A stretch of 64,000 nucleotides of DNA from Macrothele yani (taxonomy: Eukaryota; Arthropoda; Arachnida; Araneae; Macrothelidae). Each line of letters starts with the position of its first letter. Positions within the stretch are counted from its first letter, which is position 1. Below, in pieces: positions 32,901-49,020 of this stretch. Under the pieces are notes generated by a model, which was given only the letters and a program-made list of their open reading frames with translations, had not been told where the DNA came from and searched no databases. A program made the translations under genes and the position numbers. The stretch is taken from NCBI GenBank assembly GCA_039090855.1, contig CM077034.1:229447505-229511504 (forward strand), given 5' to 3'.

Positions 32901-35900
32901 CTTGTACACCAATGAGCCATTACATTCCACAGCATTTTTAAATTATCTAAAATATAATCGTCTCGTACACCAATGAGCCATTACATTCCACAGCATTTTT
33001 AAATTATCTAAAATATAATCGTCTTGTACACCAATGAGCCATTACATTCCACAGCATTTTTAAATTATCTAAAATATAATCCTCTTGTACACCAATGAGC
33101 CATTACATTCCACAGCATTTTTAAATTATCTAAAATATAATCGTCTTGTACACCAATGAGCCATTACATTCCACAGCATTTTTAAATTATCTAAAATATA
33201 ATCGTCTTGTACACCAATGAGCCATTACATTCCACAGCATTTTTTAAATTATCTAAAATATAATCGTCTTGTACACCAATGAGCCATTACATTCCACAGC
33301 ATTTTTAAATTATCTAAAATATAATCCTCTTGTACACCAATGAGCCATTACATTCCACAGCATTTTTAAATTATCTAAAATATAATCCTCTTGTACACCA
33401 ATGAGCCATTACATTCCACAGCATTTTTAAATTATCTAAAATATAATCGTCTTGTACACCAATGAGCCATTACATTCCACAGCATTTTTAAATTATCTAA
33501 AATATAATCCTCTTGTACACCAATGAGCCATTACATTCCACAGCATTTTTAAATTATCTAAAATATAATCCTGTTGTACACCAATGAGCCATTACATTCC
33601 ACAGCATTTTTAAATTATCTAAAATATAATCCTGTTGTACACCAATGAGCCATTACATTCCACAGCATTTTTAAATTATCTAAAATATAATCCTCTTGTA
33701 CACCAATGAGCCATTACATTCCACAGCATTTTTAAATTATCTAAAATATAATCCTCTTGTACACCAATGAGCCATTACATTCCACAGCATTTTTAAATTA
33801 TCTAAAATATAATCCTCTTGTACACCAATGAGCCATTACATTCCACAGCATTTTTAAATTATCTAAAATATAATCCTCTTGTACACCAATGAGCCATTAC
33901 ATTCCACAGCATTTTTAAATTATCTAAAATATAATCCTCTTGTACACCAATGAGCCATTACATTCCACAGCATTTTTAAATTATCTAAAATATAATCCTC
34001 TTGTACACCAATGAGCCATTACATTCCACAGCATTTTTAAATTATCTAAAATATAATCATCTTGTACACCAATGAGCCATTACATTCCACAGCATTTTTA
34101 AATTATCTAAAATATAATCCTCTTGTACACCAATGAGCCATTACATTCCACAGCATTTTTAAATTATCTAAAATATAATCATCTTGTACACCAATGAGCC
34201 ATTACATTCCACAGCATTTTTAAATTATCTAAAATATAATCATCTTGTACACCAATGAGCCATTACATTCCACAGCATTTTTAAATTATCTAAAATATAA
34301 TCATCTTGTACACCAATGAGCCATTACATTCCACAGCATTTTTAAATTATCTAAAATATAATCCTCTTGTACACCAATGAGCCATTACATTCCACAGCAT
34401 TTTTAAATTATCTAAAATATAATCCTCTTGTACACCAATGAGCCATTACATTCCACAGCATTTTTAAATTATCTAAAATATAATCCTCTTGTACACCAAT
34501 GAGCCATTACATTCCACAGCATTTTTAAATTATCTAAAATATAATCCTCTTGTACACCAATGAGCCATTACATTCCACAGCATTTTTAAATTATCTAAAA
34601 TATAATCATCTTGTACACCAATGAGCCATTACATTCCACAGCATTTTTAAATTATCTAAAATATAATCCTCTTGTACACCAATGAGCCATTACATTCCAC
34701 AACATTTTTAAATTATCTAAAATATAATCCTCTTGTACACCAATGAGCCATTACATTCCACAGCATTTTTAAATTATCTAAAATATAATCCTCTTGTACA
34801 CCAATGAGCCATTACATTCCACAGCATTTTTAAATTATCTAAAATATAATCCTCTTGTACACCAATGAGCCATTACATTCCACAGCATTTTTAAATTATC
34901 TAAAATATAATCATCTTGTACACCAATGAGCCATTACATTCCACAGCATTTTTAAATTATCTAAAATATAATCATCTTGTACACCAATGAGCCATTACAT
35001 TCCACAGCATTTTTAAATTATCTAAAATATAATCCTCTTGTACACCAATGAGCCATTACATTCCACAGCATTTTTAAATTATCTAAAATATAATCCTCTT
35101 GTACACCAATGAGCCATTACATTCCACAGCATTTTTATATTATCTAAAATATAATCGTCTTGTACACCAATGAGCCATTACATTCCACAGCATTTTTAAA
35201 TTATCTAAAATATAATCCTGTTGTACACCAATGAGCCATTACATTCCACAGCATTTTTAAATAATCTAAAATATAATCCTCTTGTACACCAATGAGCCAT
35301 TACATTCCACAGCATTTTTAAATTATCTAAAATATAATCCTGTTGTACACCAATGAGCCATTACATTCCACAGCATTTTTAAATTATCTAAAATATAATC
35401 ATCTTGTACACCAATGAGCCATTACATTCCACAGCATTTTTAAATTATCTAAAATATAATCATCTTGTACACCAATGAGCCATTACATTCCACAGCATTT
35501 TTAAATTATCTAAAATATAATCGTCTTGTACACCAATGAGCCATTACATTCCACAGCATTTTTAAATTATCTAAAATATAATCGTCTTGTACACCAATGA
35601 GCCATTACATTCCACAGCATTTTTAAATTATCTAAAATATAATCCTCTTGTACACCAATGAGCCATTACATTCCACAGCATTTTTAAATTATCTAAAATA
35701 TAATCCTCTTGTACACCAATGAGCCATTACATTCCACAGCATTTTTAAATTATCTAAAATATAATCGTCTTGTACACCAATGAGCCATTACATTCCACAG
35801 CATTTTTAAATTATCTAAAATATAATCCTCTTGTACACCAATGAGCCATTACATTCCACAGCATTTTTAAATTATCTAAAATATAATCCTCTTGTACACC

Positions 35901-38900
35901 AATGAGCCATTACATTCCACAGCATTTTTAAATTATCTAAAATATAATCCTCTTGTACACCAATGAGCCATTACATTCCACAGCATTTTTAAATTATCTA
36001 AAATATAATCCTCTTGTACACCAATGAGCCATTACATTCCACAGCATTTTTAAATTATCTAAAATATAATCCTCTTGTACACCAATGAGCCATTACATTC
36101 CACAGCATTTTTAAATTATCTAAAATATAATCCTCTTGTACACCAATGAGCCATTACATTCCACAGCATTTTTAAATTATCTAAAATATAATCCTCTTGT
36201 ACACCAATGAGCCATTACATTCCACAGCATTTTTAAATTATCTAAGATACAATCCTCTTGTACACCAATGAGCCATTACATTCCACAGCATTTTTAAATT
36301 ATCTAAAATATAATCCTCTTGTACACCAATGAGCCATTACATTCCACAGTATTTTTAAATTATCTAAGATACAATCCTCTTGTACACCAATGAGCCATTA
36401 CATTCCACAGCATTTTTAAATTATCTAAAATATAATCCTCTTGTACACCAATGAGCCATTACATTCCACAGCATTTTTAAATTATCTAAAATATAATCCT
36501 CTTGTACACCAATGAGCCATTACATTCCACAACATTTTTAAATTATCTAAAATATAATCCTCTTGTACACCAATGAGCCATTACATTCCACAGCATTTTT
36601 AAATTATCTAAAATATAATCCTCTTGTACACCAATGAGCCATTACATTCCACAGTATTTTTAAATTATCTAAGATACAATCCTCTTGTACACCAATGAGC
36701 CATTACATTCCACAGCATTTTTAAATTATCTAAAATATAATCATCTTGTACACCAATGAGCCATTACATTCCACAGCATTTTTAAATTATCTAAAATATA
36801 ATCATCTTGTACACCAATGAGCCATTACATTCCACAGCATTTTTAAATTATCTAAAATATAATCATCTTGTACACCAATGAGCCATTACATTCCACAGCA
36901 TTTTTAAATTATCTAAAATATAATCCTCTTGTACACCAATGAGCCATTACATTCCACAGCATTTTTAAATTATCTAAAATATAATCCTCTTGTACACCAA
37001 TGAGCCATTACATTCCACAGCATTTTTAAATTATCTAAAATATAATCATCTTGTACACCAATGAGCCATTACATTCCACAGCATTTTTAAATTATCTAAA
37101 ATATAATCGTCTTGTACACCAATGAGCCATTACATTCCACAGCATTTTTAAATTATCTAAAATATAATCGTCTTGTACACCAATGAGCCATTACATTCCA
37201 CAGCATTTTTAAATTATCTAAAATATAATCCTGTTGTACACCAATGAGCCATTACATTCCACAGCATTTTTAAATTACCTAAAATATAATCCTCTTGTAC
37301 ACCAATGAGCCATTACATTCCACAGCATTTTTAAATTATCTAAAATATAATCCTCTTGTACACCAATGAGCCATTACATTCCACAGCATTTTTAAATTAT
37401 CTAAAATATAATCGTCTTGTACACCAATGAGCCATTACATTCCACAGCATTTTTAAATTATCTAAAATATAATCGTCTTGTACACCAATGAGCCATTACA
37501 TTCCACAGCATTTTTAAATTATCTAAAATATAATCATCTTGTACACCAATGAGCCATTACATTCCCCAGCATTTTTAAATTATCTAAAATATAATCATCT
37601 TGTACACCAATGAGCCATTACATTCCACAGCATTTTTAAATTATCTAAAATATAATCATCTTGTACACCAATGAGCCATTACATTCCACAGCATTTTTAA
37701 ATTATCTAAAATATAATCCTCTTGTACACCAATGAGCCATTACATTCCACAGCATTTTTAAATTATCTAAAATATAATCCTCTTGTACACCAATGAGCCA
37801 TTACATTCCACAGCATTTTTAAATTATCTAAAATATAATCCTCTTGTACACCAATGAGCCATTACATTCCACAGCATTTTTAAATTATCTAAAATATAAT
37901 CCTCTTGTACACCAATGAGCCATTACATTCCACAGCATTTTTAAATTATCTAAAATATAATCCTCTTGTACACCAATGAGCCATTACATTCCACAACATT
38001 TTTAAATTATCTAAAATATAATCCTCTTGTACACCAATGAGCCATTACATTCCACAGCATTTTTAAATTATCTAAAATATAATCCTCTTGTACACCAATG
38101 AGCCATTACATTCCACAGCATTTTTAAATTATCTAAAATATAATCATCTTGTACACCAATGAGCCATTACATTCCACAGCATTTTTAAATTATCTAAAAT
38201 ATAATCATCTTGTACACCAATGAGCCATTACATTCCACAGCATTTTTAAATTATCTAAAATATAATCATCTTGTACACCAATGAGCCATTACATTCCACA
38301 GCATTTTTAAATTATCTAAAACATAATCGTCTCGTACACCAATGAGCCATTACATTCCACAGCATTTTTTAAATTATCTAAAATATAATCATCTCGTACA
38401 CCAATGAGCCATTACATTCCACAGCATTTTTAAATTATCTAAAATATAATCGTCTCGTACACCAATGAGCCATTACATTCCACAGCATTTTTAAATTATC
38501 TAAAATATAATCGTCTCGTACACCAATGAGCCATTACATTCCACAGCATTTTTAAATTATCTAAAATATAATCGTCTTGTACACCAATGAGCCATTACAT
38601 TCCACAGCATTTTTAAATTATCTAAAATATAATCGTCTTGTACACCAATGAGCCATTACATTCCACAGCATTTTTAAATTATCTAAAATATAATCCTCTT
38701 GTACACCAATGAGCCATTACATTCCACAGCATTTTTAAATAATCTAAAATATAATCCTCTTGTACACCAATGAGCCATTACATTCCACAGCATTTTTAAA
38801 TTATCTAAAATATAATCGTCTTGTACACCAATGAGCCATTACATTCCACAGCATTTTTAAATTATCTAAAATATAATCCTGTTGTACACCAATGAGCCAT

Positions 38901-41900
38901 TACATTCCACAGCATTTTTAAATTATCTAAAATATAATCCTGTTGTACACCAATGAGCCATTACATTCCACAGCATTTTTAAATTATCTAAAATATAATC
39001 CTGTTGTACACCAATGAGCCATTACATTCCACAGCATTTTTAAATTATCTAAAATATAATCCTCTTGTACACCAATGAGCCATTACATTCCACAGCATTT
39101 TTAAATTATCTAAAATATAATCCTCTTGTACACCAATGAGCCATTACATTCCACAGCATTTTTAAATTATCTAAAATATAATCCTCTTGTACACCAATGA
39201 GCCATTACATTCCACAGCATTTTTAAATTATCTAAAATATAATCCTCTTGTACACCAATGAGCCATTACATTCCACAGCATTTTTAAATTATCTAAAATA
39301 TAATCCTCTTGTACACCAATGAGCCATTACATTCCACAGCATTTTTAAATTATCTAAAATATAATCCATCTTGTACACCAATGAGCCATTACATTCCACA
39401 GCATTTTTAAATTATCTAAAATATAATCCTCTTGTACACCAATGAGCCATTACATTCCGCAGCATTTTTAAATTATCTAAAATATAATCCTGTTGTACAC
39501 CAATGAGCCATTACATTCCACAGCATTTTTAAATTATCTAAAATATAATCCTCTTGTACACCAATGAGCCATTACATTCCACAGCATTTTTAAATTATCT
39601 AAAATATAATCGTCTTGTACACCAATGAGCCATTACATTCCACAGCATTTTTAAATTATCTAAAATATAATCGTCTTGTACACCAATGAGCCATTACATT
39701 CCACAGCATTTTTAAATTATCTAAAATATAATCGTCTTGTACACCAATGAGCCATTACATTCCACAGCATTTTTAAATTATCTAAAATATAATCATCTTG
39801 TACACCAATGAGCCATTACATTCCACAGCATTTTTAAATTATCTAAAATATAATCATCTTGTACACCAATGAGCCATTACATTCCACAGCATTTTTAAAT
39901 TATCTAAAATATAATCCTCTTGTACACCAATGAGCCATTACATTCCACAGCATTTTTAAATTATCTAAAATATAATCCTCTTGTACACCAATGAGCCATT
40001 ACATTCCACAGCATTTTTAAATTATCTAAAATATAATCCTCTTGTACACCAATGAGCCATTACATTCCACAGCATTTTTAAATTATCTAAAATATAATCC
40101 TCTTGTACACCAATGAGCCATTACATTCCACAGCATTTTTAAATTATCTAAAATATAATCATCTTGTACACCAATGAGCCATTACATTCCACAGCATTTT
40201 TAAATTATCTAAAATATAATCATCTTGTACACCAATGAGCCATTACATTCCACAGCATTTTTAAATTATCTAAAATATAATCCTCTTGTACACCAATGAG
40301 CCATTACATTCCACAGCATTTTTAAATTATCTAAAATATAATCCTCTTGTACACCAATGAGCCATTACATTCCACAGCATTTTTAAATTATCTAAAATAT
40401 AATCCTCTTGTACACCAATGAGCCATTACATTCCACAGCATTTTTAAATTATCTAAAATATAATCCTCTTGTACACCAATGAGCCATTACATTCCACAGC
40501 ATTTTTAAATTATCTAAAATATAATCGTCTTGTACACCAATGAGCCATTACATTCCACAGCATTTTTAAATTATCTAAAATATAATCGTCTTGTACACCA
40601 ATGAGCCATTACATTCCACAGCATTTTTAAATTATCTAAAATATAATCCTGTTGTACACCAATGAGCCATTACATTCCACAGCATTTTTAAATTATCTAA
40701 AATATAATCCTCTTGTACACCAATGAGCCATTACATTCCACAGCATTTTTAAATTATCTAAAATATAATCCTCTTGTACACCAATGAGCCATTACATTCC
40801 ACAGCATTTTTAAATTATCTAAAATATAATCGTCTTGTACACCAATGAGCCATTACATTCCACAGCATTTTTAAATTATCTAAAATATAATCGTCTTGTA
40901 CACCAATGAGCCATTACATTCCACAGCATTTTTAAATTATCTAAAATATAATCGTCTTGTACACCAATGAGCCATTACATTCCACAGCATTTTTAAATTA
41001 TCTAAAATATAATCGTCTTGTACACCAATGAGCCATTACATTCCACAGCATTTTTAAATTATCTAAAATATAATCCTCTTGTACACCAATGAGCCATTAC
41101 ATTCCACAGCATTTTTAAATTATCTAAAATATAATCCTCTTGTACACCAATGAGCCATTACATTCCACAGCATTTTTAAATTATCTAAAATATAATCGTC
41201 TTGTACACCAATGAGCCATTACATTCCACAGCATTTTTAAATTATCTAAAATATAATCCTCTTGTACACCAATGAGCCATTACATTCCACAGCATTTTTA
41301 AATTATCTAAAATATAATCCGTCTTGTACACCAATGAGCCATTACATTCCACAGCATTTTTAAATTATCTAAAATATAATCCTGTTGTACACCAATGAGC
41401 CATTACATTCCACAGCATTTTTAAATTATCTAAAATATAATCCTGTTGTACACCAATGAGCCATTACATTCCACAGCATTTTTAAATTATCTAAAATATA
41501 ATCCTCTTGTACACCAATGAGCCATTACATTCCACAGCATTTTTAAATTATCTAAAATATAATCCTCTTGTACACCAATGAGCCATTACATTCCACAGCA
41601 TTTTTAAATTATCTAAAATATAATCCTCTTGTACACCAATGAGCCATTACATTCCACAGCATTTTTAAATTATCTAAAATATAATCCTCTTGTACACCAA
41701 TGAGCCATTACATTCCACAGCATTTTTAAATTATCTAAAATATAATCCTCTTGTACACCAATGAGCCATTACATTCCACAGCATTTTTAAATTATCTAAA
41801 ATATAATCCTCTTGTACACCAATGAGCCATTACATTCCACAGCATTTTTAAATTATCTAAAATATAATCCTCTTGTACACCAATGAGCCATTACATTCCA

Positions 41901-44900
41901 CAGCATTTTTAAATTATCTAAAATATAATCCTCTTGTACACCAATGAGCCATTACATTCCACAGCATTTTTAAATTATCTAAAATATAATCCTCTTGTAC
42001 ACCAATGAGCCATTACATTCCACAGCATTTTTAAATTATCTAAAATATAATCCTCTTGTACACCAATGAGCCATTACATTCCACAGCATTTTTAAATTAT
42101 CTAAAATATAATCCTCTTGTACACCAATGAGCCATTACATTCCACAGCATTTTTAAATTATCTAAAATATAATCCTCTTGTACACCAATGAGCCATTACA
42201 TTCCACAGCATTTTTAAATTATCTAAAATATAATCATCTTGTACACCAATGAGCCATTACATTCCACAGCATTTTTAAATTATCTAAAATATAATCCTCT
42301 TGTACACCAATGAGCCATTACATTCCACAGCATTTTTAAATTATCTAAAATATAATCCTTGTACACCAATGAGCCATTACATTCCACAGCATTTTTAAAT
42401 TATCTAAAATATAATCCTCTTGTACACCAATGAGCCATTACATTCCACAGCATTTTTAAATTATCTAAAATATAATCGTCTTGTACACCAATGAGCCATT
42501 ACATTCCACAGCATTTTTAAATTATCTAAAATATAATCGTCTTGTACACCAATGAGCCATTACATTCCACAGCATTTTTAAATTATCTAAAATATAATCG
42601 TCTTGTACACCAATGAGCCATTACATTCCACAGCATTTTTAAATTATCTAAAATATAATCATCTTGTACACCAATGAGCCATTACATTCCACAGCATTTT
42701 TAAATTATCTAAAATATAATCATCTTGTACACCAATGAGCCATTACATTCCACAGCATTTTTAAATTATCTAAAATATAATCCTCTTGTACACCAATGAG
42801 CCATTACATTCCACAGCATTTTTAAATTATCTAAAATATAATCCTCTTGTACACCAATGAGCCATTACATTCCACAGCATTTTTAAATTATCTAAAATAT
42901 AATCCTCTTGTACACCAATGAGCCATTACATTCCACAGCATTTTTAAATTATCTAAAATATAATCCTCTTGTACACCAATGAGCCATTACATTCCACAGC
43001 ATTTTTAAATTATCTAAAATATAATCATCTTGTACACCAATGAGCCATTACATTCCACAGCATTTTTAAATTATCTAAAATATAATCATCTTGTACACCA
43101 ATGAGCCATTACATTCCACAGCATTTTTTAAATTATCTAAAATATAATCCTCTTGTACACCAATGAGCCATTACATTCCACAGCATTTTTAAATTATCTA
43201 AAATATAATCCTCTTGTACACCAATGAGCCATTACATTCCACAGCATTTTTAAATTATCTAAAATATAATCCTCTTGTACACCAATGAGCCATTACATTC
43301 CACAGCATTTTTAAATTATCTAAAATATAATCGTCTTGTACACCAATGAGCCATTACATTCCACAGCATTTTTAAATTATCTAAAATATAATCGTCTTGT
43401 ACACCAATGAGCCATTACATTCCACAGCATTTTTAAATTATCTAAAATATAATCGTCTTGTACACCAATGAGCCATTACATTCCACAGCATTTTTAAATT
43501 ATCTAAAATATAATCCTCTTGTACACCAATGAGCCATTACATTCCACAGCATTTTTAAATTATCTAAAATATAATCCTCTTGTACACCAATGAGCCATTA
43601 CATTCCACAGCATTTTTAAATTATCTAAAATATAATCCTCTTGTACACCAATGAGCCATTACATTCCACAGCATTTTTAAATTATCTAAAATATAATCCT
43701 CTTGTACACCAATGAGCCATTACATTCCACAGCATTTTTAAATTATCTAAAATATAATCCTCTTGTACACCAATGAGCCATTACATTCCACAGCATTTTT
43801 AAATTATCTAAAATATAATCGTCTTGTACACCAATGAGCCATTACATTCCACAGCATTTTTAAATTATCTAAAATATAATCCTCTTGTACACCAATGAGC
43901 CATTACATTCCACAGCATTTTTAAATTATCTAAAATATAATCATCTTGTACACCAATGAGCCATTACATTCCACAGCATTTTTAAATTATCTAAAATATA
44001 ATCATCTTGTACACCAATGAGCCATTACATTCCACAGCATTTTTAAATTATCTAAAATATAATCCTCTTGTACACCAATGAGCCATTACATTCCACAGCA
44101 TTTTTAAATTATCTAAAATATAATCCTCTTGTACACCAATGAGCCATTACATTCCACAGCATTTTTAAATTATCTAAAATATAATCCTCTTGTACACCAA
44201 TGAGCCATTACATTCCACAGCATTTTTAAATTATCTAAAATATAATCCTCTTGTACACCAATGAGCCATTACATTCCACAGCATTTTTAAATTATCTAAA
44301 ATATAATCCTCTTGTACACCAATGAGCCATTACATTCCACAGCATTTTTAAATTATCTAAAATATAATCCTCTTGTACACCAATGAGCCATTACATTCCA
44401 CAGCATTTTTAAATTATCTAAAATATAATCCTCTTGTACACCAATGAGCCATTACATTCCACAGCATTTTTAAATTATCTAAAATATAATCATCTTGTAC
44501 ACCAATGAGCCATTACATTCCACAGCATTTTTAAATTATCTAAAATATAATCGTCTCGTACACCAATGAGCCATTACATTCCACAGCATTTTTAAATTAT
44601 CTAAAATATAATCGTCTTGTACACCAATGAGCCATTACATTCCACAGCATTTTTAAATTATCTAAAATATAATCCTCTTGTACACCAATGAGCCATTACA
44701 TTCCACAGCATTTTTAAATTATCTAAAATATAATCGTCTTGTACACCAATGAGCCATTACATTCCACAGCATTTTTAAATTATCTAAAATATAATCCTCT
44801 TGTACACCAATGAGCCATTACATTCCACAGCATTTTTAAATTATCTAAAATATAATCCTCTTGTACACCAATGAGCCATTACATTCCACAGCATTTTTAA

Positions 44901-47439
44901 ATTATCTAAAATATAATCCTCTTGTACACCAATGAGCCATTACATTCCACAGCATTTTTAAATTATCTAAAATATAATCCTCTTGTACACCAATGAGCCA
45001 TTACATTCCACAGCATTTTTAAATTATCTAAAATATAATCCTCTTGTACACCAATGAGCCATTACATTCCACAGCATTTTTAAATTATCTAAAATATAAT
45101 CCTCTTGTACACCAATGAGCCATTACATTCCACAGCATTTTTAAATTATCTAAAATATAATCCTCTTGTACACCAATGAGCCATTACATTCCACAGCATT
45201 TTTAAATTATCTAAAATATAATCATCTTGTACACCAATGAGCCATTACATTCCACAGCATTTTTAAATTATCTAAAATATAATCCTCTTGTACACCAATG
45301 AGCCATTACATTCCACAGCATTTTTAAATTATCTAAAATATAATCCTCTTGTACACCAATGAGCCATTACATTCCACAGCATTTTTAAATTATCTAAAAT
45401 ATAATCCTCTTGTACACCAATGAGCCATTACATTCCACAGCATTTTTAAATTATCTAAAATATAATCCTCTTGTACACCAATGAGCCATTACATTCCACA
45501 GCATTTTTAAATTATCTAAAATATAATCATCTTGTACACCAATGAGCCATTACATTCCACAGCATTTTTAAATTATCTAAAATATAATCCTCTTGTACAC
45601 CAATGAGCCATTACATTCCACAGCATTTTTAAATTATCTAAAATATAATCCTCTTGTACACCAATGAGCCATTACATTCCACAGCATTTTTAAATTATCT
45701 AAAATATAATCCTCTTGTACACCAATGAGCCATTACATTCCACAGCATTTTTAAATTATCTAAAATATAATCCTCTTGTACACCAATGAGCCATTACATT
45801 CCACAGCATTTTTAAATTATCTAAAATATAATCGTCTTGTACACCAATGAGCCATTACATTCCACAGCATTTTTAAATTATCTAAAATATAATCCTCTTG
45901 TACACCAATGAGCCATTACATTCCACAGCATTTTTAAATTATCTAAAATATAATCCTCTTGTACACCAATGAGCCATTACATTCCACAGCATTTTTAAAT
46001 TATCTAAAATATAATCCTCTTGTACACCAATGAGCCATTACATTCCACAGCATTTTTAAATTATCTAAAATATAATCATCTTGTACACCAATGAGCCATT
46101 ACATTCCACAGCATTTTTAAATTATCTAAAATATAATCCTCTTGTACACCAATGAGCCATTACATTCCACAGCATTTTTAAATTATCTAAAATATAATCC
46201 TCTTGTACACCAATGAGCCATTACATTCCACAGCATTTTTAAATTATCTAAAATATAATCCTCTTGTACACCAATGAGCCATTACATTCCACAGCATTTT
46301 TAAATTATCTAAAATATAATCCTCTTGTACACCAATGAGCCATTACATTCCACAGCATTTTTAAATTATCTAAAATATAATCCTCTTGTACACCAATGAG
46401 CCATTACATTCCACAGCATTTTTAAATTATCTAAAATATAATCCTCTTGTACACCAATGAGCCATTACATTCCACAGCATTTTTAAATTATCTAAAATAT
46501 AATCCTCTTGTACACCAATGAGCCATTACATTCCACAGCATTTTTAAATTATCTAAAATATAATCCTCTTGTACACCAATGAGCCATTACATTCCACAGC
46601 ATTTTTAAATTATCTAAAATATAATCCTCTTGTACACCAATGAGCCATTACATTCCACAGCATTTTTAAATTATCTAAAATATAATCGTCTTGTACACCA
46701 ATGAGCCATTACATTCCACAGCATTTTTAAATTATCTAAAATATAATCGTCTTGTACACCAATGAGCCATTACATTCCACAGCATTTTTAAATTATCTAA
46801 AATATAATCCTCTTGTACACCAATGAGCCATTACATTCCACAGCATTTTTAAATTATCTAAAATATAATCGTCTTGTACACCAATGAGCCATTACATTCC
46901 ACAGCATTTTTAAATTATCTAAAATATAATCGTCTTGTACACCAATGAGCCATTACATTCCACAGCATTTTTAAATTATCTAAAATATAATCGTCTTGTA
47001 CACCAATGAGCCATTACATTCCACAGCATTTTTAAATTATCTAAAATATAATCCTCTTGTACACCAATGAGCCATTACATTCCACAGCATTTTTAAATTA
47101 TCTAAAATATAATCCTCTTGTACACCAATGAGCCATTACATTCCACAGCATTTTTAAATTATCTAAAATATAATCCTCTTGTACACCAATGAGCCATTAC
47201 ATTCCACAGCATTTTTAAATTATCTAAAATATAATCGTCTTGTACACCAATGAGCCATTACATTCCACAGCATTTTTAAATTATCTAAAATATAATCCTC
47301 TTGTACACCAATGAGCCATTACATTCCACAGCATTTTTAAATTATCTAAAATATAATCCTCTTGTACACCAATGAGCCATTACATTCCACAGCATTTTTA
47401 AATTATCTAAAATATAATCCTCTTGTACACCAATGAGCC

Positions 47440-49020
47440 ATTACATTCCACAACATTTTTAAATTATCTAAAATATAATCCTCTTGTACACCAATGAGCC
47501 ATTACATTCCACAGCATTTTTAAATTATCTAAAATATAATCCTCTTGTACACCAATGAGCCATTACATTCCACAGTATTTTTAAATTATCTAAGATACAA
47601 TCCTCTTGTACACCAATGAGCCATTACATTCCACAGCATTTTTAAATTATCTAAAATATAATCATCTTGTACACCAATGAGCCATTACATTCCACAGCAT
47701 TTTTAAATTATCTAAAATATAATCATCTTGTACACCAATGAGCCATTACATTCCACAGCATTTTTAAATTATCTAAAATATAATCATCTTGTACACCAAT
47801 GAGCCATTACATTCCACAGCATTTTTAAATTATCTAAAATATAATCCTCTTGTACACCAATGAGCCATTACATTCCACAGCATTTTTATATTATCTAAAA
47901 TATAATCGTCTTGTACACCAATGAGCCATTACATTCCACACCATTTTTAAATTATCTAAAATATAATCCTGTTGTACACCAATGAGCCATTACATTCCAC
48001 AGCATTTTTAAATAATCTAAAATATAATCCTCTTGTACACCAATGAGCCATTACATTCCACAGCATTTTTAAATTATCTAAAATATAATCCTGTTGTACA
48101 CCAATGAGCCATTACATTCCGCAGCATTTTTAAATTATCTAAAATATAATCATCTTGTACACCAATGAGCCATTACATTCCACAGCATTTTTAAATTATC
48201 TAAAATATAATCCTCTTGTACACCAATGAGCCATTACATTCCACAGCATTTTTAAATTATCTAAAATATAATCCTCTTGTACACCAATGAGCCATTACAT
48301 TCCACAGCATTTTTAAATTATCTAAAATATAATCGTCTTGTACACCAATGAGCCATTACATTCCACAGCATTTTTAAATTATCTAAAATATAATCGTCTT
48401 GTACACCAATGAGCCATTACATTCCACAGCATTTTTAAATTATCTAAAATATAATCCTCTTGTACACCAATGAGCCATTACATTCCACAGCATTTTTAAA
48501 TTATCTAAAATATAATCCTCTTGTACACCAATGAGCCATTACATTCCACAGCATTTTTAAATTATCTAAAATATAATCGTCTTGTACACCAATGAGCCAT
48601 TACATTCCACAGCATTTTTAAATTATCTAAAATATAATCGTCTTGTACACCAATGAGCCATTACATTCCACAGCATTTTTAAATTATCTAAAATATAATC
48701 CTCTTGTACACCAATGAGCCATTACATTCCACAGCATTTTTAAATTATCTAAAATATAATCCTCTTGTACACCAATGAGCCATTACATTCCACAGCATTT
48801 TTAAATTATCTAAAATATAATCCTCTTGTACACCAATGAGCCATTACATTCCACAACATTTTTAAATTATCTAAAATATAATCCTCTTGTACACCAATGA
48901 GCCATTACATTCCACAGCATTTTTAAATTATCTAAAATATAATCCTCTTGTACACCAATGAGCCATTACATTCCACAGTATTTTTAAATTATCTAAGATA
49001 CAATCCTCTTGTACACCAAT
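47440..49020 (+). repeat. Higher-order block of the satellite, 1,403-bp period (23 units)
   Basis: The series CACAACATT unit, one ordinary unit, CAGTATT/AAGATACA unit and then three ATCATC units occurs near 47450 and again 1403 bp (23 x 61) later. A similar series is found near 36530-36860, and a further matched set (TATATTATC, CCTGTTG, AATAATCT) near 35130-35400 and 47885-48120. Confidence 0.7.
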
